Assembly (NCBI RefSeq): GCF_030504645.1
Contig: NZ_JAUKWQ010000011.1
Location: forward strand, 1 to 64,000
Origin: Rhizobium oryzicola
GTDB taxonomy: Bacteria > Pseudomonadota > Alphaproteobacteria > Rhizobiales > Rhizobiaceae
Direction: 5' to 3'
DNA: 64,000 nt
The position numbers and the translations under genes are program-made. Positions 9,162 through 19,100 of this stretch are shown here, one piece after another (position 1 is the first letter of the stretch; the number at the start of each line of letters is the position of its first letter). The notes beneath the pieces were generated by a model. The model worked only from the letters and a program-made list of their open reading frames with translations, was not told the origin of the DNA and did not search any database.

Positions 9162-9980
9162 ATGTCTGATCTGCCCATCCTCGGCGCCGCCATGACGTTG
9201 AAGGACGTCGAACTGAACCGCGCCTGGCTTCTGGAAAAGCCACGCGATCTCGAATTGCAGGATTTCGTTCCTGCCGAGGTTCTCTCGGGTGACTGGCAAC
9301 CGCTGGTGGACCGCGCAAAGCAGCTTCTCGATGGCCATACGGGCCGGCTCGGCATGCACGGCCCCTTCATGGGCTTGAACATTGCCTCCGCCGATCCGGA
9401 TGTGCGCGCCGTCGTGGCACGTCGCATGGATCAGGCACTCGACGTGGCTCAGGCACTCAACATCACCCAGATCGTCATCCATAGCCCCTATACGACCTGG
9501 ATGCACAACAATCTCGACAACTGGCCGGACCAGCGCCAGCGGGTGTTAGAGACGACGCACCAGACGCTGGATGCCGCCATCAAGCGCGCCGAGGATCAAG
9601 GTTGCGTGTTCGTGCTTGAAAACATCGAGGACAAGGACCCCGCTGAGCGCCGCCGTCTGGTGGAAGACTTCAACTCGCCGGCCTTTGCCCTATCGATCGA
9701 TACCGGCCATGCCCATTACGCCCATGGCTCCACCGGTGCGGTCCCGGTCGATTATTTCGCGCATGATGCCGGTAACCTGCTGCAACACGTGCATCTGCAG
9801 GATGCCGATGGCTTTGCCGACCGTCACTGGCCGCTCGGCCACGGCAATATCAACTGGCGTGCGCTGTTTGCTCGCCTGTCCGTCATCACCTCCAACCCGC
9901 GCCTGATCATCGAGATCCGCGACAAGAGCCAGATCAAGGCCTCTGCCGCTCATCTCGTGGAACTTGGCCTGGCGCAGTAA
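9162..9980 (+). CDS. Sugar phosphate isomerase/epimerase-like TIM barrel
   Basis: A 272-residue protein of the xylose isomerase-like TIM-barrel superfamily (AP_endonuc_2). Metal-ligand motifs visible are QIVIHSPY, FVLENIEDKDP, SIDTGHAHYAHG, VHLQDADG and a late LIIEIRD. It is the last gene of the ABC operon and is closed by a hairpin terminator. Members of this family isomerise or epimerise sugars and inositols, or act as endonuclease-IV-like proteins. The context favours a sugar substrate delivered by the transporter, but the reaction cannot be named. Confidence 0.8.
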   Translation: MSDLPILGAAMTLKDVELNRAWLLEKPRDLELQDFVPAEVLSGDWQPLVDRAKQLLDGHTGRLGMHGPFMGLNIASADPDVRAVVARRMDQALDVAQALNITQIVIHSPYTTWMHNNLDNWPDQRQRVLETTHQTLDAAIKRAEDQGCVFVLENIEDKDPAERRRLVEDFNSPAFALSIDTGHAHYAHGSTGAVPVDYFAHDAGNLLQHVHLQDADGFADRHWPLGHGNINWRALFARLSVITSNPRLIIEIRDKSQIKASAAHLVELGLAQ

Positions 9981-9990
9981 ATCATAAAGT

Positions 9991-10021
9991 AGGAAGGGCG
10001 CGGTGACCCTTCGCCCTTCCT
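9991..10021 (+). terminator. Hairpin terminator of the first ABC operon
   Basis: Arms AGGAAGGGCG and CGCCCTTCCT pair perfectly (10 bp) around an 11-nt loop, 10 bp after the TIM-barrel stop. There is no clear T tract, so it may act as a weak intrinsic terminator or an mRNA 3' stabiliser. Confidence 0.65.
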
Positions 10022-10224
10022 CATTCAAGACCTTTCAGCGCAACGCCGCTTTGCCTGTCGAACAGATAGAGGTTTTGTGGTTCGATATGGACATCGATGA
10101 CGCGCGCCGCGAGCATTTGGCGGCTCATCGTGGCAGCGGCTACACCGCAGTGAAAATCTTCTCTCTGCCTTTTCCCGGCAGGTGAGCCCCGGCGCGTCTC
10201 AACCGACGTGAGGCGGGAGCGCAC
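10021..10224 (-). pseudogene. Remnant of a MalK/UgpC-type ABC ATPase (C-terminal tail)
   Basis: The minus-strand frame ends in DVHIEPQNLYLFDRQSGVAL. This is how the TOBE/C-terminal part of MalK/UgpC-type ATPases typically closes, with a P..xxLFD..SG pattern. Only about 30 residues look conserved. No nucleotide-binding domain precedes it, and the upstream part of the frame is low-similarity sequence. It appears to be the leftover 3' end of a sugar transporter gene cut off by a deletion or rearrangement. No functional product is expected. Confidence 0.5.
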
Positions 10225-10424
10225 ATTGTCAGCGAGCTTGCATCACCCTTCCGCTCACAGTGAGTTCAAGGCCGTATCACTTCCGGCTACGTAAGTGTGC
10301 CTTTAAGCAAGCGGTTGTCCACCACGCAGTTCCGCCTCGTTCCGGACCCGACACCTCTGGCCACCCCTCACTACGATCCCATCTAAAGGAAATGTGTGGT
10401 CTGCCTTTGGAGCTTAGCAACGTT
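10225..10424. other. Gap upstream of adc
   Basis: About 200 bp between the ATPase remnant and adc. It is lower in coding character and contains no convincing gene. It should hold the promoter of the adc-bdhA-patatin operon. An ATG at 10392 is in frame with adc, but its AAGGA is only 1 nt away, so I do not use it. Confidence 0.4.
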
Positions 10425-11171
10425 ATGAATGAAGCCGATATTCTGAAGAACGCCTTCGCCATGCCGCTAACCAGTCCGGCGTTTCCCAGGGGGCCGTACC
10501 GGTTTGTGAACCGGGAATTCATGATCATCACCTATCGCACCGATCCGGATATTTTGCGCAAGTTGGTGCCGGAACCCCTTGAAATCGACCCGGCAAATCC
10601 GCTGGTGAAATACGAGTTCATCCGCATGCCGGACTCGACCGGCTTTGGGGACTACACCGAAAGCGGTCAGGTCATTCCGGTGTCGTTCCAAGGTCGGAAA
10701 GGCGCCTACACGCACTGCATGTTCCTCAACGACGATCCGCCGATCGCAGGGGGGCGGGAACTCTGGGGCTTCCCCAAAAAACTCGCCAATCCATGCTTGA
10801 AGGTTGAGACCGACTCCATCGTTGGCACACTGGATTATGGTTCCGTGCGCGTTGCCACTGCGACGATGGGCTACAAGCATTCCAAGCTTGAGAATGGCCC
10901 CGTGCTCGAGTCCCTCAAGTCACCGAATTTCCTGCTGAAAATCATTCCCCATGTCGATGGTAGCCTTCGCATATGCGAGCTGGTGGAATACCATTTGGAG
11001 GATATCGATCTGAAATGGGCCTATGCCGGTCCGTGCAGCCTTAAGCTCGATAGCCACGCGCTCGCTCCGGTGAATGACTTGCCAGTGCTGGAGATTGTGT
11101 CTGCCATGCATTTCCGCGCCGATCTGACGCTTGGTCTCGGCAAGGTCGTCCACGATTACCTCGAAAACTAG
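10425..11171 (+). CDS. adc: Acetoacetate decarboxylase
   Basis: A 248-residue cytoplasmic enzyme that converts acetoacetate to acetone and CO2. It aligns closely with the clostridial enzyme: TSPAFPRGPY near the N terminus, VPEPLEID, YTESGQVIPVSF, GTLDYGSVRVATATMGYKH, and a final YDYLE-like end. The Schiff-base lysine sits in the GFPKK motif (Lys118/Lys119, matching Lys115/Lys116 in Clostridium). Glu79 in TESG corresponds to an active-site acid. I use ATG 10425, which matches the family N terminus and has GGAG 12 bp upstream. It leads an operon with 3-hydroxybutyrate dehydrogenase, so acetoacetate from ketone-body or polyhydroxybutyrate breakdown is the expected substrate. Confidence 0.94.
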   Translation: MNEADILKNAFAMPLTSPAFPRGPYRFVNREFMIITYRTDPDILRKLVPEPLEIDPANPLVKYEFIRMPDSTGFGDYTESGQVIPVSFQGRKGAYTHCMFLNDDPPIAGGRELWGFPKKLANPCLKVETDSIVGTLDYGSVRVATATMGYKHSKLENGPVLESLKSPNFLLKIIPHVDGSLRICELVEYHLEDIDLKWAYAGPCSLKLDSHALAPVNDLPVLEIVSAMHFRADLTLGLGKVVHDYLEN

Positions 11172-11179
11172 GAACTGTC

Positions 11180-11968
11180 ATGAAACTCGAAAATAAGGTT
11201 GCCATCGTCACGGGCGCTGCTAGCGGTATCGGCAAGGAAATCGCTCTAACTTTTGCCCGCGAAGGCGCGAAGGTCGCCATCGCGGATCTGAATGTCGATG
11301 CCGCCAAGACCGCAGCCGAGGAGATCGAGGCGAAGTACGGCAAGGGTAGCGCGATCGGTATCGGCATGGATGTGACGAGCGAAGCGCAGGTCGAGGCAGG
11401 CGTCGATAACGTTGTCTCACACTTCGGCAAGCTGGATATCTTGGTTAGCAACGCCGGTATTCAGATCGTTGCGCCCGTCGATGAGTATGATTTCACCAAG
11501 TGGAAGCAAATGTTGGCCATTCATCTCGATGGCGCATTTCTGACGACCCGGGCCGCGCTCAAGCATCTGTATCGTCAGGGCACTGGCGGCAGTATCATCT
11601 ATACGGGTTCCGTTCATTCCAAGGAAGCTTCGCTCCTCAAGGCACCGTATGTCACAGCCAAGCATGGTCTGATTGGCCTGGCAAAAGTAGTGGCGAAAGA
11701 AGGGGCTAAGCATAAGGTCCGTTCCAACGTCATCTGCCCTGGTTTCGTGCGCACACCCCTCGTTGATAAGCAAATTCCAGAACAGGCAAAAACATTGGGC
11801 CTGACGGAGGACGAGGTCGTCAAGGACATCATGCTCAAGGACACCGTGGATGGCGAATTCACGACCGTTCAGGATGTTGCTGAGGCGACTTTGTTTTTAG
11901 CTGCTTTCGAGAGCAACGCACTGACCGGTCAATCCCTGGTCGTAAGTCACGGCTGGTTTATGCAATAA
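11180..11968 (+). CDS. bdhA: D-3-hydroxybutyrate dehydrogenase
   Basis: A 262-residue short-chain dehydrogenase that interconverts D-3-hydroxybutyrate and acetoacetate with NAD. It has the cofactor motif TGAASGIG, NAG at the end of strand 4, Ser144 in YTGSVHS and the catalytic pair Tyr157-Lys161 in PYVTAKHG. The C terminus (GWFMQ) and the TEDEVVKDIML segment are typical of BdhA. It lies 8 bp after adc with AGGAA before the ATG. Together with adc it links polyhydroxybutyrate mobilisation or ketone body use to acetone release. Confidence 0.93.
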   Translation: MKLENKVAIVTGAASGIGKEIALTFAREGAKVAIADLNVDAAKTAAEEIEAKYGKGSAIGIGMDVTSEAQVEAGVDNVVSHFGKLDILVSNAGIQIVAPVDEYDFTKWKQMLAIHLDGAFLTTRAALKHLYRQGTGGSIIYTGSVHSKEASLLKAPYVTAKHGLIGLAKVVAKEGAKHKVRSNVICPGFVRTPLVDKQIPEQAKTLGLTEDEVVKDIMLKDTVDGEFTTVQDVAEATLFLAAFESNALTGQSLVVSHGWFMQ

Positions 11969-11984
11969 GATTTGAGAGGGTCTC

Positions 11985-13148
11985 ATGAAAACCCGCGGAA
12001 CATCATTTGCGACGAACCGCCCTCCCTTTGAATGCATCGCATTGGTACTTCAGGGAGGTGGAGCGCTCGGCTCCTATCAAGCGGGTATTTATGAGGCGAT
12101 GGCGGAGGCCGGCCTGCCGCTCGATTGGGTGGCCGGTATCTCAATCGGCGCAGTTAACGCTGCGCTGATTGCAGGCAATCCACCGGAAAAGCGCGTGGAA
12201 AAGCTCCACGCGTTTTGGAACACGATTACCACCAATCCGCTATTGGATTGGGTAACGACGAACGAGCTGTTTGCGCCCAAGGGTGAACTGGCACGCCGCG
12301 TTCACAATGCCATTGGCGCGAATTACGCGCTGTTGGCTGGCGCTGCGGATTTCTTTACTCCCAGGTTTCCAGCGCCATTTTTTCATGCGCACGGCAGCCA
12401 CGAGGCAACCAGCTTTTACGACACCGCCCAGCTCAGGTCGACACTGGAGCGGCTGGTTGATTTCGATCGGATCAATCATGGCGAGACGCGGTTCTCAGTT
12501 GGCGCAGTGAATGTGAGAACTGGAAACTTCACCTATTTTGATAACACACGCGAGCTTATAAGGCCTGAGCATGTCATGGCCAGCGGAGCGTTACCGCCCG
12601 GATTTGGCGCCGTCGAGATTGACGGGGAACATTATTGGGACGGGGGGCTGATCTCCAATACGCCGCTGCAATGGGTGGTGGATACCGCTGGTATGCGCCA
12701 GGACACGCTTGCCTTCCAGGTTGATCTGTGGAGCGCGCGCGGCGATCTTCCGGGAAATATCTTCGAGGTGTCGACACGTCAGAAGGAAATTCAATATTCC
12801 AGCCGCACGCGGTCCGAAACCGATCACTTCAAACGCCTGCAGCGGATTCGCGGCGCTCTTGCTCACCTGCTCGAGAACCTGCCCCCAGAATTGCAAAACA
12901 GCGAGGATTTTGATCTGCTGAAACAAGTGGCGGATCAGAAGGTCTACAGTGTGGTCCACCTGATCTACCGAACACAGAAGCATGAAGGTCACTCGAAGGA
13001 TTACGAGTTCTCGCGCCTGACCATGCTTGACCATTGGAAATCCGGTTATCAGGACGCGAAACGTACTCTGGAGAATCCTGCCATCTACGCGCGACCTCAA
13101 AACCGTGAAGGCGTTCTGGCTTTCGACTTGCTGAAAGAGGACGATTAA
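11985..13148 (+). CDS. Patatin-like phospholipase (DUF3734 type)
   Basis: A 387-residue patatin-fold acyl hydrolase. The glycine-rich oxyanion loop is GGGALGSYQAG, the nucleophile is Ser53 in GISIGA, and the catalytic Asp219 sits in WDGGLISNTPL. The C-terminal third fits the DUF3734 extension. The gene starts 16 bp after bdhA with GAGAGGG upstream, so it is part of the same operon. The partnership with bdhA and adc in this order suggests a role in lipid or polyhydroxybutyrate granule turnover, which is inference. Confidence 0.9.
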   Translation: MKTRGTSFATNRPPFECIALVLQGGGALGSYQAGIYEAMAEAGLPLDWVAGISIGAVNAALIAGNPPEKRVEKLHAFWNTITTNPLLDWVTTNELFAPKGELARRVHNAIGANYALLAGAADFFTPRFPAPFFHAHGSHEATSFYDTAQLRSTLERLVDFDRINHGETRFSVGAVNVRTGNFTYFDNTRELIRPEHVMASGALPPGFGAVEIDGEHYWDGGLISNTPLQWVVDTAGMRQDTLAFQVDLWSARGDLPGNIFEVSTRQKEIQYSSRTRSETDHFKRLQRIRGALAHLLENLPPELQNSEDFDLLKQVADQKVYSVVHLIYRTQKHEGHSKDYEFSRLTMLDHWKSGYQDAKRTLENPAIYARPQNREGVLAFDLLKEDD

Positions 13149-13276
13149 CGCATCGCCCGCTGGCAAAACGCTCAGCGGACGATCGCATATCTGGATGCGA
13201 ATTGCTTTTCCGCGGGACGTCCGGAAGCAAAGCGGCGCTTTGAGTCGCCTCGCTCCCGGAAGGGCAGACTTATATG

Positions 13277-14794
<1,518 letters not shown>

Positions 14795-14901
14795 GCGTTC
14801 ATCCTCCCTGATGAAAGGCGATCGGTGATGATCGCGTGAGAGGAAGGTGATCGCGAAACAGCAGTATGGATAGCCACTGCCAGCCATTCCGCACCGCACA
14901 C

Positions 14902-14919
14902 TGTCTCACATCTGCGACA
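14902..14919. promoter_or_regulatory. Inverted repeat TGTCTCA-CATC-TGCGACA upstream of the aldehyde dehydrogenase
   Basis: Seven-base arms with one mismatch and a 4-bp spacer, about 110 bp upstream of the dehydrogenase start and just past the regulator's stop. Fis-type helix-turn-helix activators of the AcoR group use TGT...ACA dyads at enhancer distance. I found no correctly spaced -24/-12 promoter between this site and the gene. Confidence 0.45.
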
Positions 14920-14942
14920 GCGCAATCGGCGAAATGATCGGT

Positions 14943-15902
14943 TCAACTTACGGCCAGCTTCTTCATCTTGCGGTGAAGTGTTGCCCGGCTGATCCCCAGC
15001 AGGGCAGCTGCCTGGGTGATGTTGCCATTGGTCCGCGAAAGGACGCGGCGAAGGGCTGCCCGTTCCGCCTCGGCAAGTTCTGCACCCCTGTCGTGACGGT
15101 CTTCGCGAAGTGCGTCCGACGCCGGGATGCCAGCCGCCAGTTGCGCGTCATCCAGCCGCAAGGCAAGCCTTGCCGCGCGCGTCGCGCCCAGAATGATGTC
15201 GTCCTGATCCACTGCCAAAAGAGATAGGGCCGACGACTTTCCAGGTGGCAGCATGAGGATGCGCGCACCCGGAAAGGCCCGACGGAACAGATTGCCCTCG
15301 ATGCGTTGCGCCGCATCGCGCACGGCCTGCGTCAGCATGGAAAAGGTCAACTCGTTCACGTCATCCCGGCAGGTGGAAATGTCGAGGGCGCCAATCACAT
15401 GGCCCTTGTGGTCGCGGATGGGCGCTGTCGTGCAGCACAGACTGATATTGGACGTGAAAAAATGCTGGTCGCGATATACAGTGGCGGAGCGCTCCTCGGC
15501 AAGTGCTGTTCCGATGCCGTTGGTGCCGACGCTCGCCTCGCTCCAAACCGCCCCGGACCATAGGCCGAGCTTACGGAAATCCTGGTCGTCGGCCGATGCA
15601 CCTCGTCGCTCCAGCGCCACGCCATCGGCATTCGTGAGAAGCAGGCAGCATCCGGCCTTGCCGACTGTGGTAAAGATCCGGTCGAGTTCGTCAGTGCTTT
15701 CGGCAATCAAACCCGCGGAAATTTCGCGCGCACGGCGAAACTCGGGATCGGCCAGGATCATCGGCTTGCTGCCTTTTTCCGGCGCCAGATGATGCATGGT
15801 CATGCAGCGACGCCACGATGCAATGATCGGCGAGTTCGCCGCAGCCGAAGGCTGGCTGGCGCTGTGGTACACGTGATCCGCATGGCCCGTGCTGCTGGAC
15901 AT
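14943..15902 (-). CDS. AcoR-like regulator lacking the AAA+ domain (GAF plus Fis-type HTH)
   Basis: A 319-residue protein. Residues 25-60 resemble the AcoR N terminus (SWRRC, DPEFRRAREIS), residues 75-215 form the GAF sensor (SVGTNGIGTAL, FTSNISLCCTTAPIRD), and the last 45 residues are the Fis-type HTH (GNITQAAALLGISRATLHRKMK). AcoR relatives normally carry a 240-residue sigma-54 AAA+ domain between GAF and HTH. Here a short linker replaces it, with no GAFTGA or Walker motif. It therefore cannot drive sigma-54 open-complex formation itself and may act as a conventional regulator. The start ATG 15900-15902 has GGGGAGGAG upstream. Confidence 0.88.
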   Translation of the reverse strand: MSSSTGHADHVYHSASQPSAAANSPIIASWRRCMTMHHLAPEKGSKPMILADPEFRRAREISAGLIAESTDELDRIFTTVGKAGCCLLLTNADGVALERRGASADDQDFRKLGLWSGAVWSEASVGTNGIGTALAEERSATVYRDQHFFTSNISLCCTTAPIRDHKGHVIGALDISTCRDDVNELTFSMLTQAVRDAAQRIEGNLFRRAFPGARILMLPPGKSSALSLLAVDQDDIILGATRAARLALRLDDAQLAAGIPASDALREDRHDRGAELAEAERAALRRVLSRTNGNITQAAALLGISRATLHRKMKKLAVS

Positions 15903-16196
15903 CGGCTCCTCCCCGATTTTTCCGGATGGTGCGCCGGAAGCCTGCTTCTTTCAATGAAAAAAGTGATGCTTGTGTTTATCCCTTCGTTGCAAGGATCAAA
16001 CGCGCTGAAAGGCGCAGCGCTTGAGGCGAGCAAAGTCCGCTCACGTCAGGCAAATGAACTGGCGGTTGATTGGGGTGAAGCTCCGCGCTAGCCTTCTTAT
16101 TCCCAAGCAATGGCTTCAGCAGGAGGTCAGTTGCCGGGATGACGCTTTTCACTCAGAGCGATCTTTGCGACTTTGCGATCAGATTCTCGGGAAGCT

Positions 16197-19100
16197 TTAT
16201 GGTTCGCTTTCCAGGCTGATAGGCAGTGTAAAGGTGAAGACGGTTCCAACATCAAGGGCTGTCACCTTCAGGATACCGTCATGCGCTTCGATAATGGACT
16301 TGCAGATTGCCAGTCCCATGCCCATGCCGGCCGCCTTTGTCGTATACATGGGCTCGAAGATCTGACTGGCGATCTCCGGGGAAATACCGCTGCCGAAATC
16401 GCGGATGTCCACCGTGACGTCTCCGTCTTTGGTACATGATACGATTTCCATGCGCCGCTCAGCGGATGGAAGGGTGTCCATTGCTTCCATTCCGTTTTGC
16501 AAGAGATTCAGGACAACTTGCTTGAGCTGGGTGGCATCCCCAAGGACTGCTCCCTCGCCTGCGGCAAGCGTCACGGTTACGTCGACACCGTGGCGCTCAA
16601 TTTCTGATCTCGCAATGTGTAGAACCTCCTTGATAACCTCATCAACCTTGATGTTCTGCCGGATGCCGGGAACCTGCTTCGATAGCGCGCGTAATGCCCG
16701 AATAATTTCATGGGCCCTTGCTACGCTTGCCTGTATCTCCGTCAGAACCATGACGGTTTCCTCGATCTCCGGTTCCGCCCGTTTCAGCCATCGCAGACCT
16801 GCTCCTGCATTGGATGCGATAGCTGCCAGCGGTTGTCCGATCTCGTGGGTGATGGAGGCGGCGATGCTTCCGAGCAGCGTCAGACGTGACGTCTTCTCGA
16901 GTTCCGCTCGCGCTCCGGCCAGCGCGCGCTCGCTTTTTGCACGAAGCTCGTTTTCCGCCAGCAGGCTCGTGTAAAGCCGGGCATTTTCGAGGGAAATTGC
17001 CGCCTGGGATGCAATGACGGTGACAAGAGCAATGGTATCGGGGGCGAACACGCCCTCGAGGTAATCATTCTGAAGGCAAAGCAAACCAGTGAGTTCACCG
17101 CGACGAAGTAGGGGAACGCAAAGAAGCGAGCGACCTGTAAGGACCGCGTCCCGCTCCGATGTCCATGTTCCGAAGTCGGTGCCGGACAGCAGGAAGGGTG
17201 CACGCACTTGCAGTGCCCTGTCGATGACCGAATAGGGCAGCCCCTGATCAGGCTGTGGAAGATTTGAACTGCTGACGCGGACATTGCCTCCGTCTGTCCA
17301 GGCCGAGGCTTCAATGTCTAGCCTGCCTTCGGAAATCTTCAGGAGAAGACCCCGATTGGCGCCAGTGTGGACCAGCATCCTCTTCATCAGAGTTTCTATC
17401 AAGCGGTCGAGCATGATCTCGTCTGAGAGGGCGAGAGAGATGCCGAGAACGGTCTCGGCCTCGGCGGAATGGGTTCTCAAATTAGGCTTGGTCGCGGGCG
17501 GTTCCAACACGTCGGGAAGCAGGTTAGCGGTGAGAATATCCGCCTTCCAGCCGGCGCCCCATCGCGCATATGTCGCAGCAGCGACCCGCATATAGGCATT
17601 GCCGGCCACGGCATTTCCCATGTTCAGGCAGCAGAGAGCCGCGCGCTCCATAGCCAGCGCGACTTCCTGCTGAAAGTGCGATGCCCGGGCGGCCTGCGCG
17701 GCCTCCTCATACAGGACAAGCGCATGCGCAGGGTTCATCTCAATGCGGGCAATCTCGGCTTCCAGGAGCAGTAGCTTATGGCCGAAGGTTTCTGGATTGA
17801 GCTTGGCCCATGAAGCAAATCTATCTTTAATTTCGGATAGCCGCTGACGATCCGGACCGGCGCCGGATACGCCATTGTAGGACGCCGCAATCGCCATTCC
17901 CAAAAAGAACTTGCAGTAGGCGGTATCGATATGGGTGATAAGAAGTGGACCCAACTCATCCGCATAGGCCAACTTTGCAATGGCCTCTTCATAGGTTCCG
18001 ACGAAATAGAGGGACATGCCCGCGTAGAAATTCACCCAGAACAACGTGGTCGGCGCGACAATCGGAGCACGAGGGCCGGTATCCAGCGCCTGGATCCGGG
18101 AGGCCTCTCCGCCGTCGGCAAGCTGGTGTACGAAAGAAAGTTGTGCCGTGAGGATATACTCGATGTCGCTATACCCAAAGCGACGGCACACGGCCACCGA
18201 TTCCTCCGCCTCTCTCGCGACATGTGTGAGATCCTCGCCCATGAAGATCAAGTCAGAGATCAGATGGTTGCGCGCATAGCACATCCAGGCGACATCGCCT
18301 GCGGCATGGCCGGCGGTGATCGCTTCCCGAACGCGCTCCAGAGCAAATGGCATCGGGCGCGTCCAAGGACCAATCTGGTCCACGGCAAGAAGGACAGATG
18401 TCCTGTACTCCTCGAAGCCATATCGATCGACCAGTGCCCGTGCGGCAAGGCAGAACTCCAGCCCGTCGTGATAGGCGTCGTATTTCTCTCCAATCATGGC
18501 TCCGAACCAAGAAAGGCCGTGGCTCGATTCCGGACAGGCCCCGTATCGGATAGTCAGTTCCACCATCTTTGCCAGATGGGTGAACCTCAGCCCGTCGGTG
18601 GTAAACACCGACGAGATCAGCGGTGCCAGCAAGGACATGGCCGCGCGGACACGGGGATCCTCCATGGCCGGCGAGTCTGCCAAAGCCGCAACGGGCTGAT
18701 CGCCCAGCAGTTCAAGGATCCCGCCATAGATCTGGTCTTGTTCCTCGCGGCACGGCCAGCGCTTCAGATGGACGCCAAGTTCGGTCAATCCCGATAGTAC
18801 CGCATCAATGGCACCCTCGTAGTCCGACTGAAGGGTCAGCAGGTTGGCGCGAAGCCGAAACACGGCATTTCGATCCAGATCGGAGGCCGCACGGGGCAAC
18901 AGTTGATGTAACTGTGTATCTGCCTTGTCGAGTATTGCGGCTGCCAACAGCGCATCACAGAGGAGTATGTGAGCGCGAAAGGATAGGGCATATTCCTCCT
19001 TCCACATCTCCTCGTCGATCAGTCGAAGTGCGGCCTCGGCGTAACGGGTTGCCTGAACAGCTGCAGCGGAGCGTCTTGCATGCGTCACAGCGGCAAGAAG

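Noticed and set aside
14795..14900. A possible -24/-12 sigma-54 promoter before the aldehyde dehydrogenase
   Set aside because: The best GG...GC pair has 11 rather than 10 intervening bases, and the local regulator has no AAA+ domain.
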